A stretch of DNA of 64,000 nt from Amphiduros pacificus (taxonomy: Eukaryota > Annelida > Polychaeta > Phyllodocida > Hesionidae). Location: positions 6,805,549 through 6,869,548 of the forward strand of contig OX439012.1 in NCBI GenBank assembly GCA_949316495.1, given 5' to 3'. The translations under genes were made by a program, and so were the position numbers. Shown piece after piece: positions 1-11,495 of the stretch (its first letter is position 1; every line of letters begins with the position of its first letter). The notes under the pieces are model-generated. The model saw only the letters and a list, made by a program, of their open reading frames with translations. It had not been told where the DNA came from and did no database searches.

Positions 1-1905
1 AAACGGGCCATATATCCTACTCATATATTTTTCCTCGTCTTCTAATGTCCCTAGATATGTTCTAGACATGTCTAGCAAGTATGTCTGACCCCTCATTAGT
101 CCCTCAAAATCTGCGAAGACAGTGCGGCAACTCTTAGAATGTGCTGTATTGGATATGCACCTTTTGCCATGGGAAAAGGGCCATATATCCTACTCATATA
201 TTTTTCCTCGTCTTCTAATGTCACTAGATATGTTTTAGACATGTCTAGCAAGTATGTCTGACCCCTCATTAGTCCCTCAAAATCTGCCAAGACAGTGCGG
301 CAACTCTTAGAATGTTCACATTTGAAAAATCAAAAAATGTTGAAATATGTGAATTTTAGCAGAGTAAAAGGGCCATAACTCCTACTCATATATTTTTCCT
401 CGCCTTCTAGTGTCACTAGATATGTTCTAGACATGTCTAGCAAGTATGTCCGACCCCTCATTAGTCCCTCAAAATCTGCGAAGACAGTGCGGCAACTCTT
501 AGAATGTTCTGTATTGGATATGCACATTTTGCCATGGATAAAGGGCCATATATCCTACTCATATATTTTTCCTCATCGTCTAATGTCACTAGATATGTTC
601 TAGACATGTCTAGCAAGTATGTCTGACCCCTCATTAGTCCCTCAAAATCTGCGAAGACAGTGCGGCAACTCTTAGAATTTTCACATTTGAAAAATCAAAA
701 AATGTTGAAATATGTGAATTTTAGCAGAGTTAAAGGGCCATAACTCCTACTCATATATTTTTCCTCGCCTTCTAATGTCACTAGATATGTTCTAGACATG
801 TCTAGCAAGTATGTCTGACCCCTCATTAGTCCCTCAAAATCTGCCAAGACAGTGCGGCAACTCTTAGAATGTGCTGTATTGATATGCACATTTTGCCATG
901 GGAAAAGGGCCATATATCCTACTCATATATTTTTCCTCGTCTTCTAATGTCCCTAGATATGTTCTAGACATGTCTAGCAAGTATGTCTGATCCCTCATTA
1001 GTCCCTCAAAATCTGCCAAGACAGTGCGGCAACTCTTAGAATTTTCACATTTGAAAAATTAGAAAATGTTGAAATATGTGAATTTTAGCAGAGTAAAAGG
1101 GCCATATCTCCTACTCATATATTTTTCCTCGCCTTCTAATGTCACTAGATATGTTCTAGACATGTCTAGCAAGTATGTCTGTCCCCTCATTAGTCCCTCA
1201 AAATCTGCGAAGACAGTGCGGCAACTCTTAGAATGTGCTGTATTGATATGCACATTTTGCCATGGGAAAAGGGCCATATATCCTACTCATATATTTTTCC
1301 TCGTCTTCTAATTTCCCTAGATATGTTCTAGACATGTCTAGCAAGTATGTCTGATCCCACTTAGTCCCTCAAAATCTGCGAAGACAGTGCGGCAACTCTT
1401 AGAATGTTCACATTTGAGAAATAAAAAAATGTTGAAATATGTGAATTTTAGCAGAGTAATACGGCCATAACTCCTACTCATATATTTTTCCTCGCCTTCT
1501 AATGTCACTAGATATGTTCTAGACATGTCTAGCAAGTATGTCTGACCCCTCATTAGTCCCTCAAAATCTGCGAAGACAGTGCGGCAACTCTTAGAATGTG
1601 CTGTATTGATATGCACATTTTGCCATGGGAAAAGGGCCATAACTCCTACTCATATATTTTTCCTCGTCTTCTAATGTCACTAGATATGTTCTAGACATGT
1701 CTAGCAAGTATGTCTGACCCCTCATTAGTCCCTCAAAATCTGCGAAGACTGCGAGGTTCTTAGAATGTTCTGTATTGGATATGCACATTTTGCCACGGGA
1801 AAAGGGCCATATTTCCTACTCATATATTTTTCATCGCCTTCTAGTGTCTCTAGATGTGTTCTAGACATGCCTAGCAAGTATGTCTAACCCTTCATTAGTA
1901 TATCC
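1..1905. repeat. Dimeric satellite, 365-bp higher-order repeat
   Basis: The landmark gggccata recurs at about 5, 178, 370, 543, 735, 907, 1099, 1271, 1462, 1634 and 1804. The spacing alternates 173 and 192 bp, so two monomer types form a roughly 365-bp dimer. The monomers share the first ~120 bases and differ in the last third. The array is cut by the window start and decays after 1800. Open frames of 60-100 codons on both strands are by-products of the repeat, not genes. Each monomer carries the palindrome CTAGACATGTCTAG. Confidence 0.95.
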
Positions 1906-2520
1906 ATGTTTGGGAAGGCTCTGCAACAATGCTTGTGAATCATTATCATGCTAAAAAAATGTGTTTGTGATAGCTAAAGGTATATTTTAGTGTTTTAAAG
2001 GATATATATCCTTTTACATAACGTTTCTAACCAAATACCAAAAGGGTATGAAGGTGTATACAGTTATTCTCCATTAATATATTGATAATAAATGATTAAG
2101 ACTATGTTACAAGGTTGAGAAGGCCATTAATCATACTGAAAAACTCATTTGTCACAGGAAAAGGGATATATCCGTTTTTGACAGGATATATATCCTTTTA
2201 CACAACTTTTTTCACCATGTCCCAAAAGGGTACACTGATAAATACTTTTTGACACCTTTTGAAAAAAACGTCAAATATCAAATATCAAATATCAAAAGAA
2301 CTTCACGCTCGTGAAAAAGGGGCCGAATAAAATTGAGCCAAAAAGATATAAAGGATCCATAAAATAACAAAAATTAATAAAAGCATAATGTCAGCATTAA
2401 GAAGCAGCAAGAAGCAGCAGGAAGCAGCAAGAAGCAGCAAGAAGCAGAAAGAACTTACAAAAAGAAGCAAAAGGAAGCAAACAATAAACACTTTCCTAAC
2501 ACTCATTATTCTTGCATTTT
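1906..2520. other. Decayed repeats and short microsatellites
   Basis: Two diverged copies of a ~185-bp segment carry the paired phrase ggatatatatcctttta ... aaaagggta (about 1995-2050 and 2178-2231). A short (AAATATC)n run lies near 2271-2296, and a purine run of agaagcagc-type units lies at 2399-2475. I see no gene. Confidence 0.6.
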
Positions 2521-3146
2521 TGGAAGTTTGCTGTCTGCATATATAAAGCCTTGATGCATGCGTTCTATGTGGCAGTTTACTCCCAATTTTATTTTTATTT
2601 TTACCCCATAATTTTCTGGTCTATTACCACCTATCTGAACCTTCCCACAACAAAGCCTCAGCAATTACCTTTAGTACTTGTGAAACACCCTGTGACTAAC
2701 CATTGTACATTCCTAACACCCTGTGCCCATCAATCTGTCTGGCCTGCCTGAGTTTTACATAACCTCTAACCCATGGCCGAACCAGAACATAAATATTCGC
2801 CAGGACATATCTATCAATTTGTTTGTCAACAAAACTATCTGTTTACAAATATAACCTGCAGAAATATAATATCTGACAGTTGACTTTCCTAAAATGCTTC
2901 AATTTCTAATTATAAATTGTCAGAAAAATCTAAACCTCTTGAATTTATATCAACGCCTCATTCTCCAGAAATACAAACACCCTGGGGTTATGCTAATTAG
3001 CAATTTAGAACCTATATCTGTCCGTATTTCTAATCACACTGGGGTTTCAACTGATGAACGAGGCCAGGCCTTTTAAACCTTAAAACTCATGATCAGATTC
3101 TGACTTTTTGGGCCGATCTTGCACATGATGGTCAGGTGATCTAACC
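2521..3146. other. Unique AT-rich sequence, nothing recognised
   Basis: There are short open frames only (60-79 codons), with no convincing splice sites or domain motifs. Confidence 0.5.
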
Positions 3147-3189
3147 ATGAAGTCATGCACAACATCACTCACAGAAAATATTCACCTCT

Positions 3190-3790
3190 ATTGCTTGATG
3201 TATGATAACAGTCATTATCATTACCTTATCACTGCTCAGTATGTATCATTCCTCTTTTATGATAACCATTTCCACTGCTCTTTATATGATAACCTTAATC
3301 ATTGCTCTTTGTATGGTAACCATAGCCACTGCTCTTTGTATGGTAACCATAACCATTGCTCTTTATATGATAACCTTAATCATTGCTCTTTGTATGGTAA
3401 CCATAGCCACTGCTCTTTGTATGGTAACCATAGCCACTGCTCTTTGTATGGTAACCATAACCATTGCTCTTTATATGATAACCTTAATCATTGCTCTTTG
3501 TATGGTAACCATAGCCACTGCTCTTTGTATGGTAACCATAACCATTGCTCTCTGTATGATAACCCTAACCATTGCTCTTTTATTATAACCCTTTCCACTG
3601 CTCTTTATATGATAACCTTAATCATTGCTCTTTGTATAGTAACCCTATCCAATGCTCTTTGTATGATGACTATAACCATTGCTCAGTGTGTAATCTTTAT
3701 CATTGCTCATTTTAAGATAACCCTATAATTGCTCTTTGTACGATCACCATTCCCACTGCTCTTTATCATTGCTCACTGCATGGTGAAAGT
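3190..3790. repeat. Minisatellite, 27-bp unit
   Basis: Units of the type actgctctttgtatggtaac are repeated with drift. The unit is a multiple of three and lacks stops, so two frames stay open. One gives a 193-codon frame of nine-residue HCSLYGNHS-type repeats at 3147-3728. It has no start context or flanking exon evidence and is judged non-coding. Confidence 0.9.
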
Positions 3791-3910
3791 CTTTACCATT
3801 GCTGTGTAGACGATATTCTTAAACTTTATCAATGATCATTATATTAACCCCAAGAAAGCTAAAAAATAAGAAGATATCTTGATCTAGTGTCACACCTTCA
3901 CCCTGCTCTT

Positions 3911-4312
3911 CACTGGAAAACCTTTTCATTGCTGATATAATAACCTTTTCATTGCTCATATGCTGGCCTTTTCATTGCTCATAGGTTGGTCTTTTTCATT
4001 GCTTATAAGTTGACCTTTTCATTGCTCATGTGATGGCCTTTTCATTGCTCATAGGCTGGCCTTTTCATTGCTCATAGGTTGGTCTTCTTTTCATTGTTCA
4101 TATGCTGGCCTTTTCATTGCTCATATGCTGGCCTTTTCATTGCTCATAGGTTGGTCTTTTTCATTGCTTATAAATTGACCTTTTCATTGCTCATAGGCTG
4201 GCCTTTTCATTGCTCATAGGTTGGTCTTTTTCATTGCTTAGAAGTTGACCTTTTCATTGCTCATAGGCTGGCATTTTCATTGCTCATATAGCCTTTTCAT
4301 TGCTCATATGAT
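3911..4312. repeat. Minisatellite, 22-23-bp unit
   Basis: About 17 copies of ttttcattgctcatatgctgg, with variants such as ataggttggtc. Every copy carries cattgctca, a word also found in the 27-bp array just upstream, so the two arrays may share an origin. Confidence 0.9.
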
Positions 4313-5270
4313 TATCACTGCTATCCCTCATTAATCCTCTTATGTAAATTAAATGCTGTTATAATTGTTGACAAAACAGACTTTGGATAAGTACTGGACA
4401 AGCTAATTATACAGGGACATATACAGGCCATCCCCTAGCACATGCATAATTCATTCCTCACTCTGTCCTATATTCCAAGTTTGAAAGCTTTAAAATAGAA
4501 TTTATTCGCAAATATTTCATTAAACAGAGAATAAAAGTAGATCTGTTTTATAGGGGCAAAGGTTGGAACAACAATATCATAATAATACATTGAGCAAACA
4601 TTTAGTTTTCGTGTAAATGAAATAATATTGTTTTGTGGAAACACTGACCCAAAATTTGATAGAAAAAGCTAATGTTTAAGTAAACAGCAGGCATAGCATA
4701 TTTGAAAAGGGAATCCTAACCTTGCTAACTAACATATATATTGGAATAAGATTATGCAAGAAATGTTCCTTCTGCTTTCAAGCAGTCTCCAGTGTCCTGC
4801 ATGGGTGGCTAATTAACGAGCTGGTGTCAATTAACACAGTTAAGAAATGGTCAGGAGCCGTCTAAGTAAGTGCCATTTTGTTGATAATTAAAAGGCTTTT
4901 GACAGTCTGCACCACAACGCAGTCTCTTAAATGTCAAACTGTGATAAAAGCTTTAAACAAACCAACCACAAAGCGGGGTGTCTTTACAGTTTACTGGGCC
5001 CAGGTACCTCATCCATATTGGATAATAAGGAAAATATAAATGCATTGGGCATTGAAATGAACTGTTTTGTTGAATCAATGTATTTTGAACAAGACTTAAC
5101 ATGCCACGAAAATTGTAGATTCTGACTTGATGTGCAAAGCTATCAAATAATTTACACCAATATTTACTTTCAGTCTTAGCACAGAGCAGATCTATAAACT
5201 TAACACCTTCTGTTCCTGAACCGCATATTAAGATTGGTTAACATTTCAATGTTATGAATGCACACACGAT
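4313..5270. other. AT-rich sequence with a candidate conserved noncoding patch
   Basis: Mostly featureless. A denser, higher-complexity patch at about 4790-4925 contains gctaattaacgag, gtcaattaacac and gataattaaaag, which are homeodomain-type TAATTA cores. It reads like a cis-regulatory element, but only comparison with related genomes could show this. Confidence 0.25.
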
Positions 5271-5278
5271 GGTGTGGG

Positions 5279-5581
5279 TTATGGTGTGTTTTGGCATGTC
5301 AGCGTCACTTTGATTAAATGCCAGGATGGTAATATGATTACAATATTAACTCGCAAAAGTCGCTTTGGTGGATTACAAAATGGCACAAAGCCACTTTGTG
5401 CAGAAAACGTACTTTGTGTCAACGCTATCAAAAGCTCTGTTATGTTTTGTTGTGTTGTGTTGTGGGCTTCCCAGGGCACATACAGGTACATATGAGAAAC
5501 AAAACCCACTATTGTCAGAAAGAGCTGTTTATGACTGAAATTATTTCTCAAAGTGTGAGGGGTTGACATATAACATGCCAT
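5279..5581 (-). CDS. Open reading frame of 100 codons, uncertain
   Basis: The minus-strand frame is open over 100 codons and moderately hydrophobic, with a stretch LFLTIVGFVSHMYLYV near its start. A fair splice acceptor (gagaaataatttcag) lies inside it near 5533. The phase after that acceptor does not match the end of the exon at 5951-6199. The opposite strand is also open for 73 codons, which weakens the case. I recognise no family, and it may be chance. Confidence 0.15.
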   Translation of the reverse strand: MACYMSTPHTLRNNFSHKQLFLTIVGFVSHMYLYVPWEAHNTTQQNITELLIALTQSTFSAQSGFVPFCNPPKRLLRVNIVIILPSWHLIKVTLTCQNTP

Positions 5582-5950
5582 AATTTGCCAAAATTATAAC
5601 CCTTGTTTTAAAAAATATTCTATTCTATATCTTTCAGGTTCTTATACTTCTACCTATCACGAAAGCAACTTTTGTGATTTTGTGACATTTCCAGAACTTA
5701 AATTTGAAAGCAAATGTCATTTTAATCATGCAACTTTTGATCGACCAGTTTTTAACTCAATAATATATTTCAAATATCACACATGACCTGATGGTATATT
5801 ATCGGCTCTCAATAATCAAACAAATGATATTCAAGGAACCGTGAACATCAAAAACTCCCAGTATCAGACAACTGCATGAAAGGCAACATCTGCAGTTTAT
5901 GAATATTTCAAAATATTTGGATAGAATTTGATCGCTTTTAGCCTAAATAC

Positions 5951-6199
5951 CTTGCTACTGGTCGGACTTGTATCGCCATCGGCTACGACTGGGTCTCCCA
6001 GGGACTGAGGCCTCGGCACTTGCGCATTATCCTCATACTTTTTGCCGATTTTATCTGGTTTATCCCCGACTGTGAATGAAATTTTCCTCCATTTACTGAA
6101 CCTGCCGCCCTTCTTTGGCGATGAACTTGGAGGGCATTTGCTTTTTTCTCTGGTGGCGAAACTGTGTCTCCGAGACGGCCCTTTGGAAGAAAGTGACAT
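5951..6199 (-). CDS. Candidate exon encoding a basic, serine-rich segment
   Basis: The minus strand reads MSLSSKGPSRRHSFATREK at its start and ends ADGDTSPTSSK exactly at a donor, AGCAAG|GTATTT (phase 0). In between lie KKGGRFSKWRKISF and GDKPDKIGKKYEDN. The composition is basic, serine-rich and probably disordered. SRRHSF is a PKA-type site by consensus. The ATG at 6199 has A at -3 and an in-frame TGA upstream, so it could be a first coding exon. Alternatively the acceptor tcactttcttccaaag would start an internal exon at 6180. A seven-codon upstream ORF (MAAPLT, 6297-6277) precedes it. GC and CpG are higher than in the surroundings. A good donor, CCTGAG|GTAAGG at about 7917, could end an upstream leader exon. 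The rest of the gene would lie to the left. Family not recognised. Confidence 0.5.
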
Positions 6200-6299
6200 G
6201 GTTTTATCTTGTCACGCTTATTTCTCAGACATAAATCCACGATCGAAATCCATAACGCAACTTGCACACAAGCCTCTTATGTCAGTGGAGCTGCCATGT

Positions 6300-7800
6300 T
6301 AGATATGTATACATACATACATAAATATATCTTCATGTACCGTTATATTGGCAAGCTGTTACATGGCGAATAATGACGACACTACATCAAAGGCTTTCTC
6401 GACGTCAATGATGCTCTTGTCAAAAGCCTTGATTGCGGCATACGGGTCTACAAACCACAATTATGCTCCACTTTTATGCCAACATGAGGATGAATGTAAA
6501 GCTTATTTGACTGACGGCATTCTCCTCCTGCTCAACAGGTACAACCCTCCAGGCTTTGTTTGATAACTCCTATTCCATCGGTCATAACTGTAAATCCTCC
6601 TACAACATTCAGCCATAAAACTCAAACAAGTCTCTCCGTTCTTGCCAGCTACTTTTTTTCCTCCGATTTTGTAAACGTGTGTTAAATTTCTGAGCGGAAC
6701 TTGGGTCCACAAGACTCTGTCCCTGCCTCACACATATCGCATGTTGTGTTCAACTTCTGTCGCGCCTCAGTGAATACTCACTGTAAATACTAAAAAACTA
6801 GCAATAAAAAAATGTCTGTCTGATATCTAAATATGCTTTTTACTTTGGTAACTTCCATTTTTTAAATCCATTGTTTTATAAAAATGACATTCTGTTCGGT
6901 GTAAATCGATCCTGTGGTTTTAAAGAAGCGAGAACTTGGTCTTTGCTTTGAAAATGTCTTCTCCAAATTTATCTCTTTACAATTTTTTTCATTGGCACAG
7001 TTTGACCCTAGTCGTTGACCGTCAAAGCCAAATTACTGTTCTCCTTCTTGTGCACAAACTATGGATGTATAGACTAGTGTTGTGTGCTCTTAAGCCTTAC
7101 CCCAAACCGTGTCCAAATACTTGAGGAATTTGGTAAACTTGTGTCGACTGTATCAAAGGCTTTCTTGCACTCCACGTTGCTGTCTACACTTATCCCTGCA
7201 CTGGCTTGTGTCTCGGCCCTGTGTCGCTGGGGGTTTTATTTATCATCTCGGATCAAATGATATGAGTCAAAGGCCTTCTTGATGTCAACAAAGTCGCAAA
7301 AGTCTTCTGTGAAACTCTCCGCTTAGAACCCCAATCTGATCAGCAAGAAGCGTGTGTGATGCCTTCTGACAAAATTCTTGCCAAAAATTGCATTCTGTCA
7401 CCAAGTTTCCAAACATATCCCAACACCCCTTTGTGTTGACCAACAAACTTTCAGTCCAATATTCACCAGACCACTGCCACTGACTTAAAAATATGCAAAG
7501 AACAAAGTCAGTTCTGTATTTTTTGTTGCAAAATCTTGATCTCTTAAATCTGCCAAGAAATAATTCTGTCCACCCATGATGTGAAAGGCTTCAACTCCCG
7601 TCTGCCATTACTATGAGGTGTGTGTGTGTTGCTTTTTTCATAAGCTTTACAATAAAAGTTTGACTTTGTAATCTTGTTGATAGTGATTTGTGACAGGTTG
7701 ATGTGTGTAGACTCAGACAGGGCATTTGATAAAGTGCTCAAGTCTATAGGGGTGACAGCTACACTCATTTTAATCCCCTTCAATCCCCTCACCCCCTCCC
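6300..7800 (-). mobile_element. Scraps of LINE reverse transcriptase
   Basis: Short minus-strand peptides match the RT active-site neighbourhood (F-x-D-x-KKAFD): IKAFDKSIIDVEKAFDVV at about 6380-6440, NVECKKAFDTVDT at about 7143-7182, and EDFCDFVDIKKAFDS at about 7262-7310. One plus-strand piece, VDSDRAFDKVLKS, lies near 7704-7745. Nothing longer can be aligned by eye, and the downstream YADD block is not visible. The likely reading is a pile of heavily decayed LINE fragments. The family cannot be fixed. Confidence 0.4.
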
Positions 7801-8270
7801 TCAATTTGAACTAAACTTTCAAGAAAAGAGTAAATGATCGTTGGTTTTGTTCAAACTGAAATTGTATTATTTATTTGGAAAAAGTAATTATTAATTGCAC
7901 TTGGTTGGCATATGCCTTACCTCAGGACCCCAGCAGCTCACATGGACTGACCCATTGACAAGTTATTGTGGTCAGAATTATTAGGTAATGCTGGTCAGGA
8001 AGGGGGACATCAGGGTTAAACCAACAGTGTTAATTTCCACCACATTTTACATAACTTTCCAGATCTCAAATGACTGATGTCTGAAGCCAGGTTATTTTTA
8101 CAACAAAAATAACAATAATAAACACTGAAAACAGCAAAACTATACCATGCTATAATGTGTATTGGCCTATTTTAAAGTAGTGTTAAAATCATGTATCTGT
8201 TAAAAAAAAATCTATATAATTTTTTGGCAGTTTAACATCTCTACAACAGATAGATTATAAATTTCAATGA
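7801..8270. other. Unique sequence, no gene seen
   Basis: AT-rich, with a minus-strand splice-donor-like CCTGAG|GTAAGG near 7917 and no attached long frame. Confidence 0.4.
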
Positions 8271-8275
8271 TAGAA

Positions 8276-8645
8276 TGGTCCAGAGATCTCAGGGCCCAAA
8301 GATCTCAACCATCCAGGGTCCAGAGATCTCAACCATCCAAGGTCCAGAGATCTCAACCATCCAGGGTCCAGAGATCTCAACCATCCAGGGTCCGGAGATC
8401 TCAACCATCCAGGGTCCAGAGATCTCAAACATCCAGGGTCCAGAGATCTCAACCATCCAGGGTCCAGAGATCTCAACCATCCAGGGTCCGGAGATCTCAA
8501 CCATCCAGGGTCCAGATATCTCAGGATCCAGATATATCAGGGTCCAGAGATCTCAACCAGCCAGGGTCCAGAGATCTAAAAAATCTAGGGTCCAGAGATC
8601 TCAGGGTGCAGAGATCTCCACAATTTAGGGTGCAGAGATCTCATT
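8276..8645. repeat. Minisatellite, 24-bp unit
   Basis: About 15 copies of ccagggtccagagatctcaa; each has the palindrome AGATCT. The unit is a multiple of three and leaves several frames open on both strands, which are not genes. Copies decay after 8510. Confidence 0.95.
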
Positions 8646-10316
8646 TTTTTTACATTTATCAAATATTGCACTTTTCAGTTAAATTCTACTTAAAATATAA
8701 ACCTTCTTGTTGAGGATCTTCCATCAAATTTTTTTAAAACCAATTATTAAGCTTATCACTTGTTGCCACATTTCTACAACAAAATAAGTGGAACAAAAAT
8801 ATGGAGGACAATTCTTAACCCTCTTCCGATTGGTCATTTTTCCTTAAAGAAAAAATGATTGCTGACTATTCAACAAGAAAATGTTGAAAAGACTATTTGA
8901 ACTCTGTCAGGGCATATTTCATTGATTTTCTAAACAAAAGTGAGTGTATTTCTAAACCATTTCAGCAAAACTGTCTTTGACCCTGGCATGCACAATGGTG
9001 GGGACAGCCTCCCCTTGGGGTTTGAACTTGTTAAAAATTTACTTAACATCTTTCTGCATACCATAGCTAATTCATTCTAAACCCTTTGTCAAAAAGCTTT
9101 GTGGTTTAACAATATCAATTAATGACAACATTTTCACTTCTCAAAAGAACCAAAGCAAAATTCTGATAAAATATTTTGGATATATTGATTCAACGTCATC
9201 AAATTCTTCAGAGAATCAAACAATATTTCTCCTCTATATCTTGAACTCTGTCAGAAAGCTTTTCTATGTGTCCCTTTACAGAACATAATAATATCATTGT
9301 GTCTTTCAGTCAAACCAAAACTGTGAAAAAGGTCTTCTCATGTCAGAAGCCCAAGGTCATTATCTGAAGCAGACTTTTCGGTCACAACATGCCTGCCTGC
9401 TTATCTTCTGCTCACGACTTTTGATGTGACCATCCATACTATTATATCACATATGACATGCCAGCAATTTTCATTGTAAATAGTAAACTATAGGCAAACT
9501 ATAGACTTTGTCACTGCAACAAACCTAAGTTTGACTGCCTAAACATGTTCTCAAGCAATTACAAGATGACTACGAATATTAAACAAACAAAAAAATTTAA
9601 AACATGTTTTATCTAAAACAAAATATTGATAAGATTCCAATACCAAGATGATGCAATTATTCATATATTCTTCGATCAAAATATCTTCAAAACTTCTCAT
9701 GCTGTGACCAGAAACTTGTAGAACCGAGAATATGTGAACTGAACTCCTAAAATCTAATAGTTAGAATAATTTCAACATCAAAAGTTAAATATAGATTGAT
9801 ATTAATCTATGAAGTATATCAGGATGTTAAACTTGAGTGATGATGTAAATGATTGTGGCAGTCCACACTTCAGACCAACGAGACTAGAAGTCTTCTAATC
9901 TAATTATTCAGACTGATCAGCCTTGCGAAAGATTTTGATTTGATTTGATTTGATTTGATATGTTGGCCGCTCCACTTTTGTCTCATGGGCACTCAGAGCT
10001 TACGCAGCGTGGAATAGCGTGTCAAGGCAAATGAGAACCCTCCAAACCTAATACAATATGTCTGATGACATATTCCTGAATAGAAACCATTTCCCAGAAG
10101 GATTTGTTGGTGTTTCAATTAAATATTAACAGGCTCCAAGAAACTGATGCAAGTTTTAACACAAAACATTAGGCTGTTGCCTTTATATTTTGCAGTTAAA
10201 CCCCATAAAGAGCTTTTGATATTACCAGTTATGTTGTAAACCAGGTCAAGTTGAAAACTTTCCCATGCCATTGTTCCGAAGAAGGAAGATCATGCAAGAA
10301 AATTCTCTCACATGTA
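8646..10316. other. AT-rich unique sequence with a pentanucleotide run
   Basis: I see no gene. A (TTGAT)n run at about 9935-9960 abuts a higher-GC unique segment (ggccgctccacttttgtctc). This looks like the tail of a SINE or LINE read on the minus strand, with an ATCAA-type tail. Confidence 0.35.
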
Positions 10317-10433
10317 CTGTATTTACTCAAATCTAAGATGACTCGTATTTAAGATGACCCCCCCCCCCCCCCCCCCAACATTAACTGAAGATTTTGGGCA
10401 CGAAAACCTTGTCTTATATCCGAGTAAATACGG
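10317..10433. mobile_element. Tiny TA-flanked MITE, CYGTATTTACTC family
   Basis: A 117-bp element. The left end is CTGTATTTACTC and the right end reads CCGTATTTACTC on the other strand. TA lies on both sides (10315-10316 and 10434-10435). A 19-base C run occupies 10358-10376. The termini match those of the element at 29463-31740. It cannot encode a transposase and must be moved in trans. The superfamily is uncertain; the TA target is shared by several. Confidence 0.85.
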
Positions 10434-10664
10434 TACATTGCTATCTGAATGTCTTCATAGTCTGGTCATCACACATTCAAATTGCTTGCTTTTATATTTA
10501 AGATTTAATATGAAATTATAATGGGGATGCTACACTCTACAGGAGAGAGCCATTTACTGACATTTCCCTGTGCTACAAATAACATTTCCTCTCAACTTTT
10601 TACTGTGATCAGATCTGTTTATGCTTTAAAAAAATCATGTATTAAACTTTAAGTATTGAATAAT

Positions 10665-11495
10665 TTATAATGCATTAAGTATGACACATTGAGTAGTATG
10701 CATAAAGTATTATGCATTAAGTATAACATCGAGTATTATGCATTCAGTATAACATTAGTAATATGCATTAAGCATAACATTGAGTATTATGCATTCAGTA
10801 TAACATTGAGTATTATGCATTAAGCATAACATTGAGTATTATGCATTCAGTATAACATTGAGTATTATGCATTCAGTATAACATTGAGTATTATGCATTC
10901 AGTATAACATTGAGTATTATGCATTAAGCATAACATTGAGTATTATGCATTCAGTATAACATTGAGTATTATGCATTCAGTATAACATTGAGTATTATGC
11001 ATTCAGTATAACATTGAGTATTATGCATTCAGTATAACATTGAGTATTATGCATTAAGCATAACATTGAGTATTATGCATTCAGTATAACATTGAGTATT
11101 ATGCATTCAGTATAACATTGAGTATTATGCATTCAGTATAACATTGAGTATTATGCAATAAGTATAACATTGAGTATTATGCATTCAGTATAACATTGAG
11201 CATTATGCATTAAGTATAACATTGAGTATTATGCATTCAGTATAACATTGAGCATTATGCATTAAGTATAACATTGAGTATTATGCATTCAGTATAACAT
11301 TGAGTATTATGCATTAAGCATAACATTGAGTATTATGTATGAAGTATAACATTGAGTATTATGCATTAAGCATAACATTGAGTATTATGCATTAAGCATA
11401 ACATTGAGTTTTATGCATTAAGCATAACATTGAGTATTATGCATAAAGCATAACATTGAGTATTATGTATGAAGTATCATACATTGAGTATCATA
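10665..11495. repeat. Minisatellite, 26-bp unit
   Basis: Around 30 copies of acattgagtattatgcatt followed by cagtat or aagcat. The unit is AT-rich with an ATGCAT palindrome. Edge copies are more diverged than central ones, as expected when unequal exchange homogenises the middle. Confidence 0.95.

Noticed and set aside
3147-3728. 193-codon frame of HCSLYGNHS repeats
   Set aside because: 27-bp repeat artefact; a second frame over the same DNA is equally open.
8264-8713. Four overlapping frames on both strands
   Set aside because: 24-bp minisatellite artefacts.
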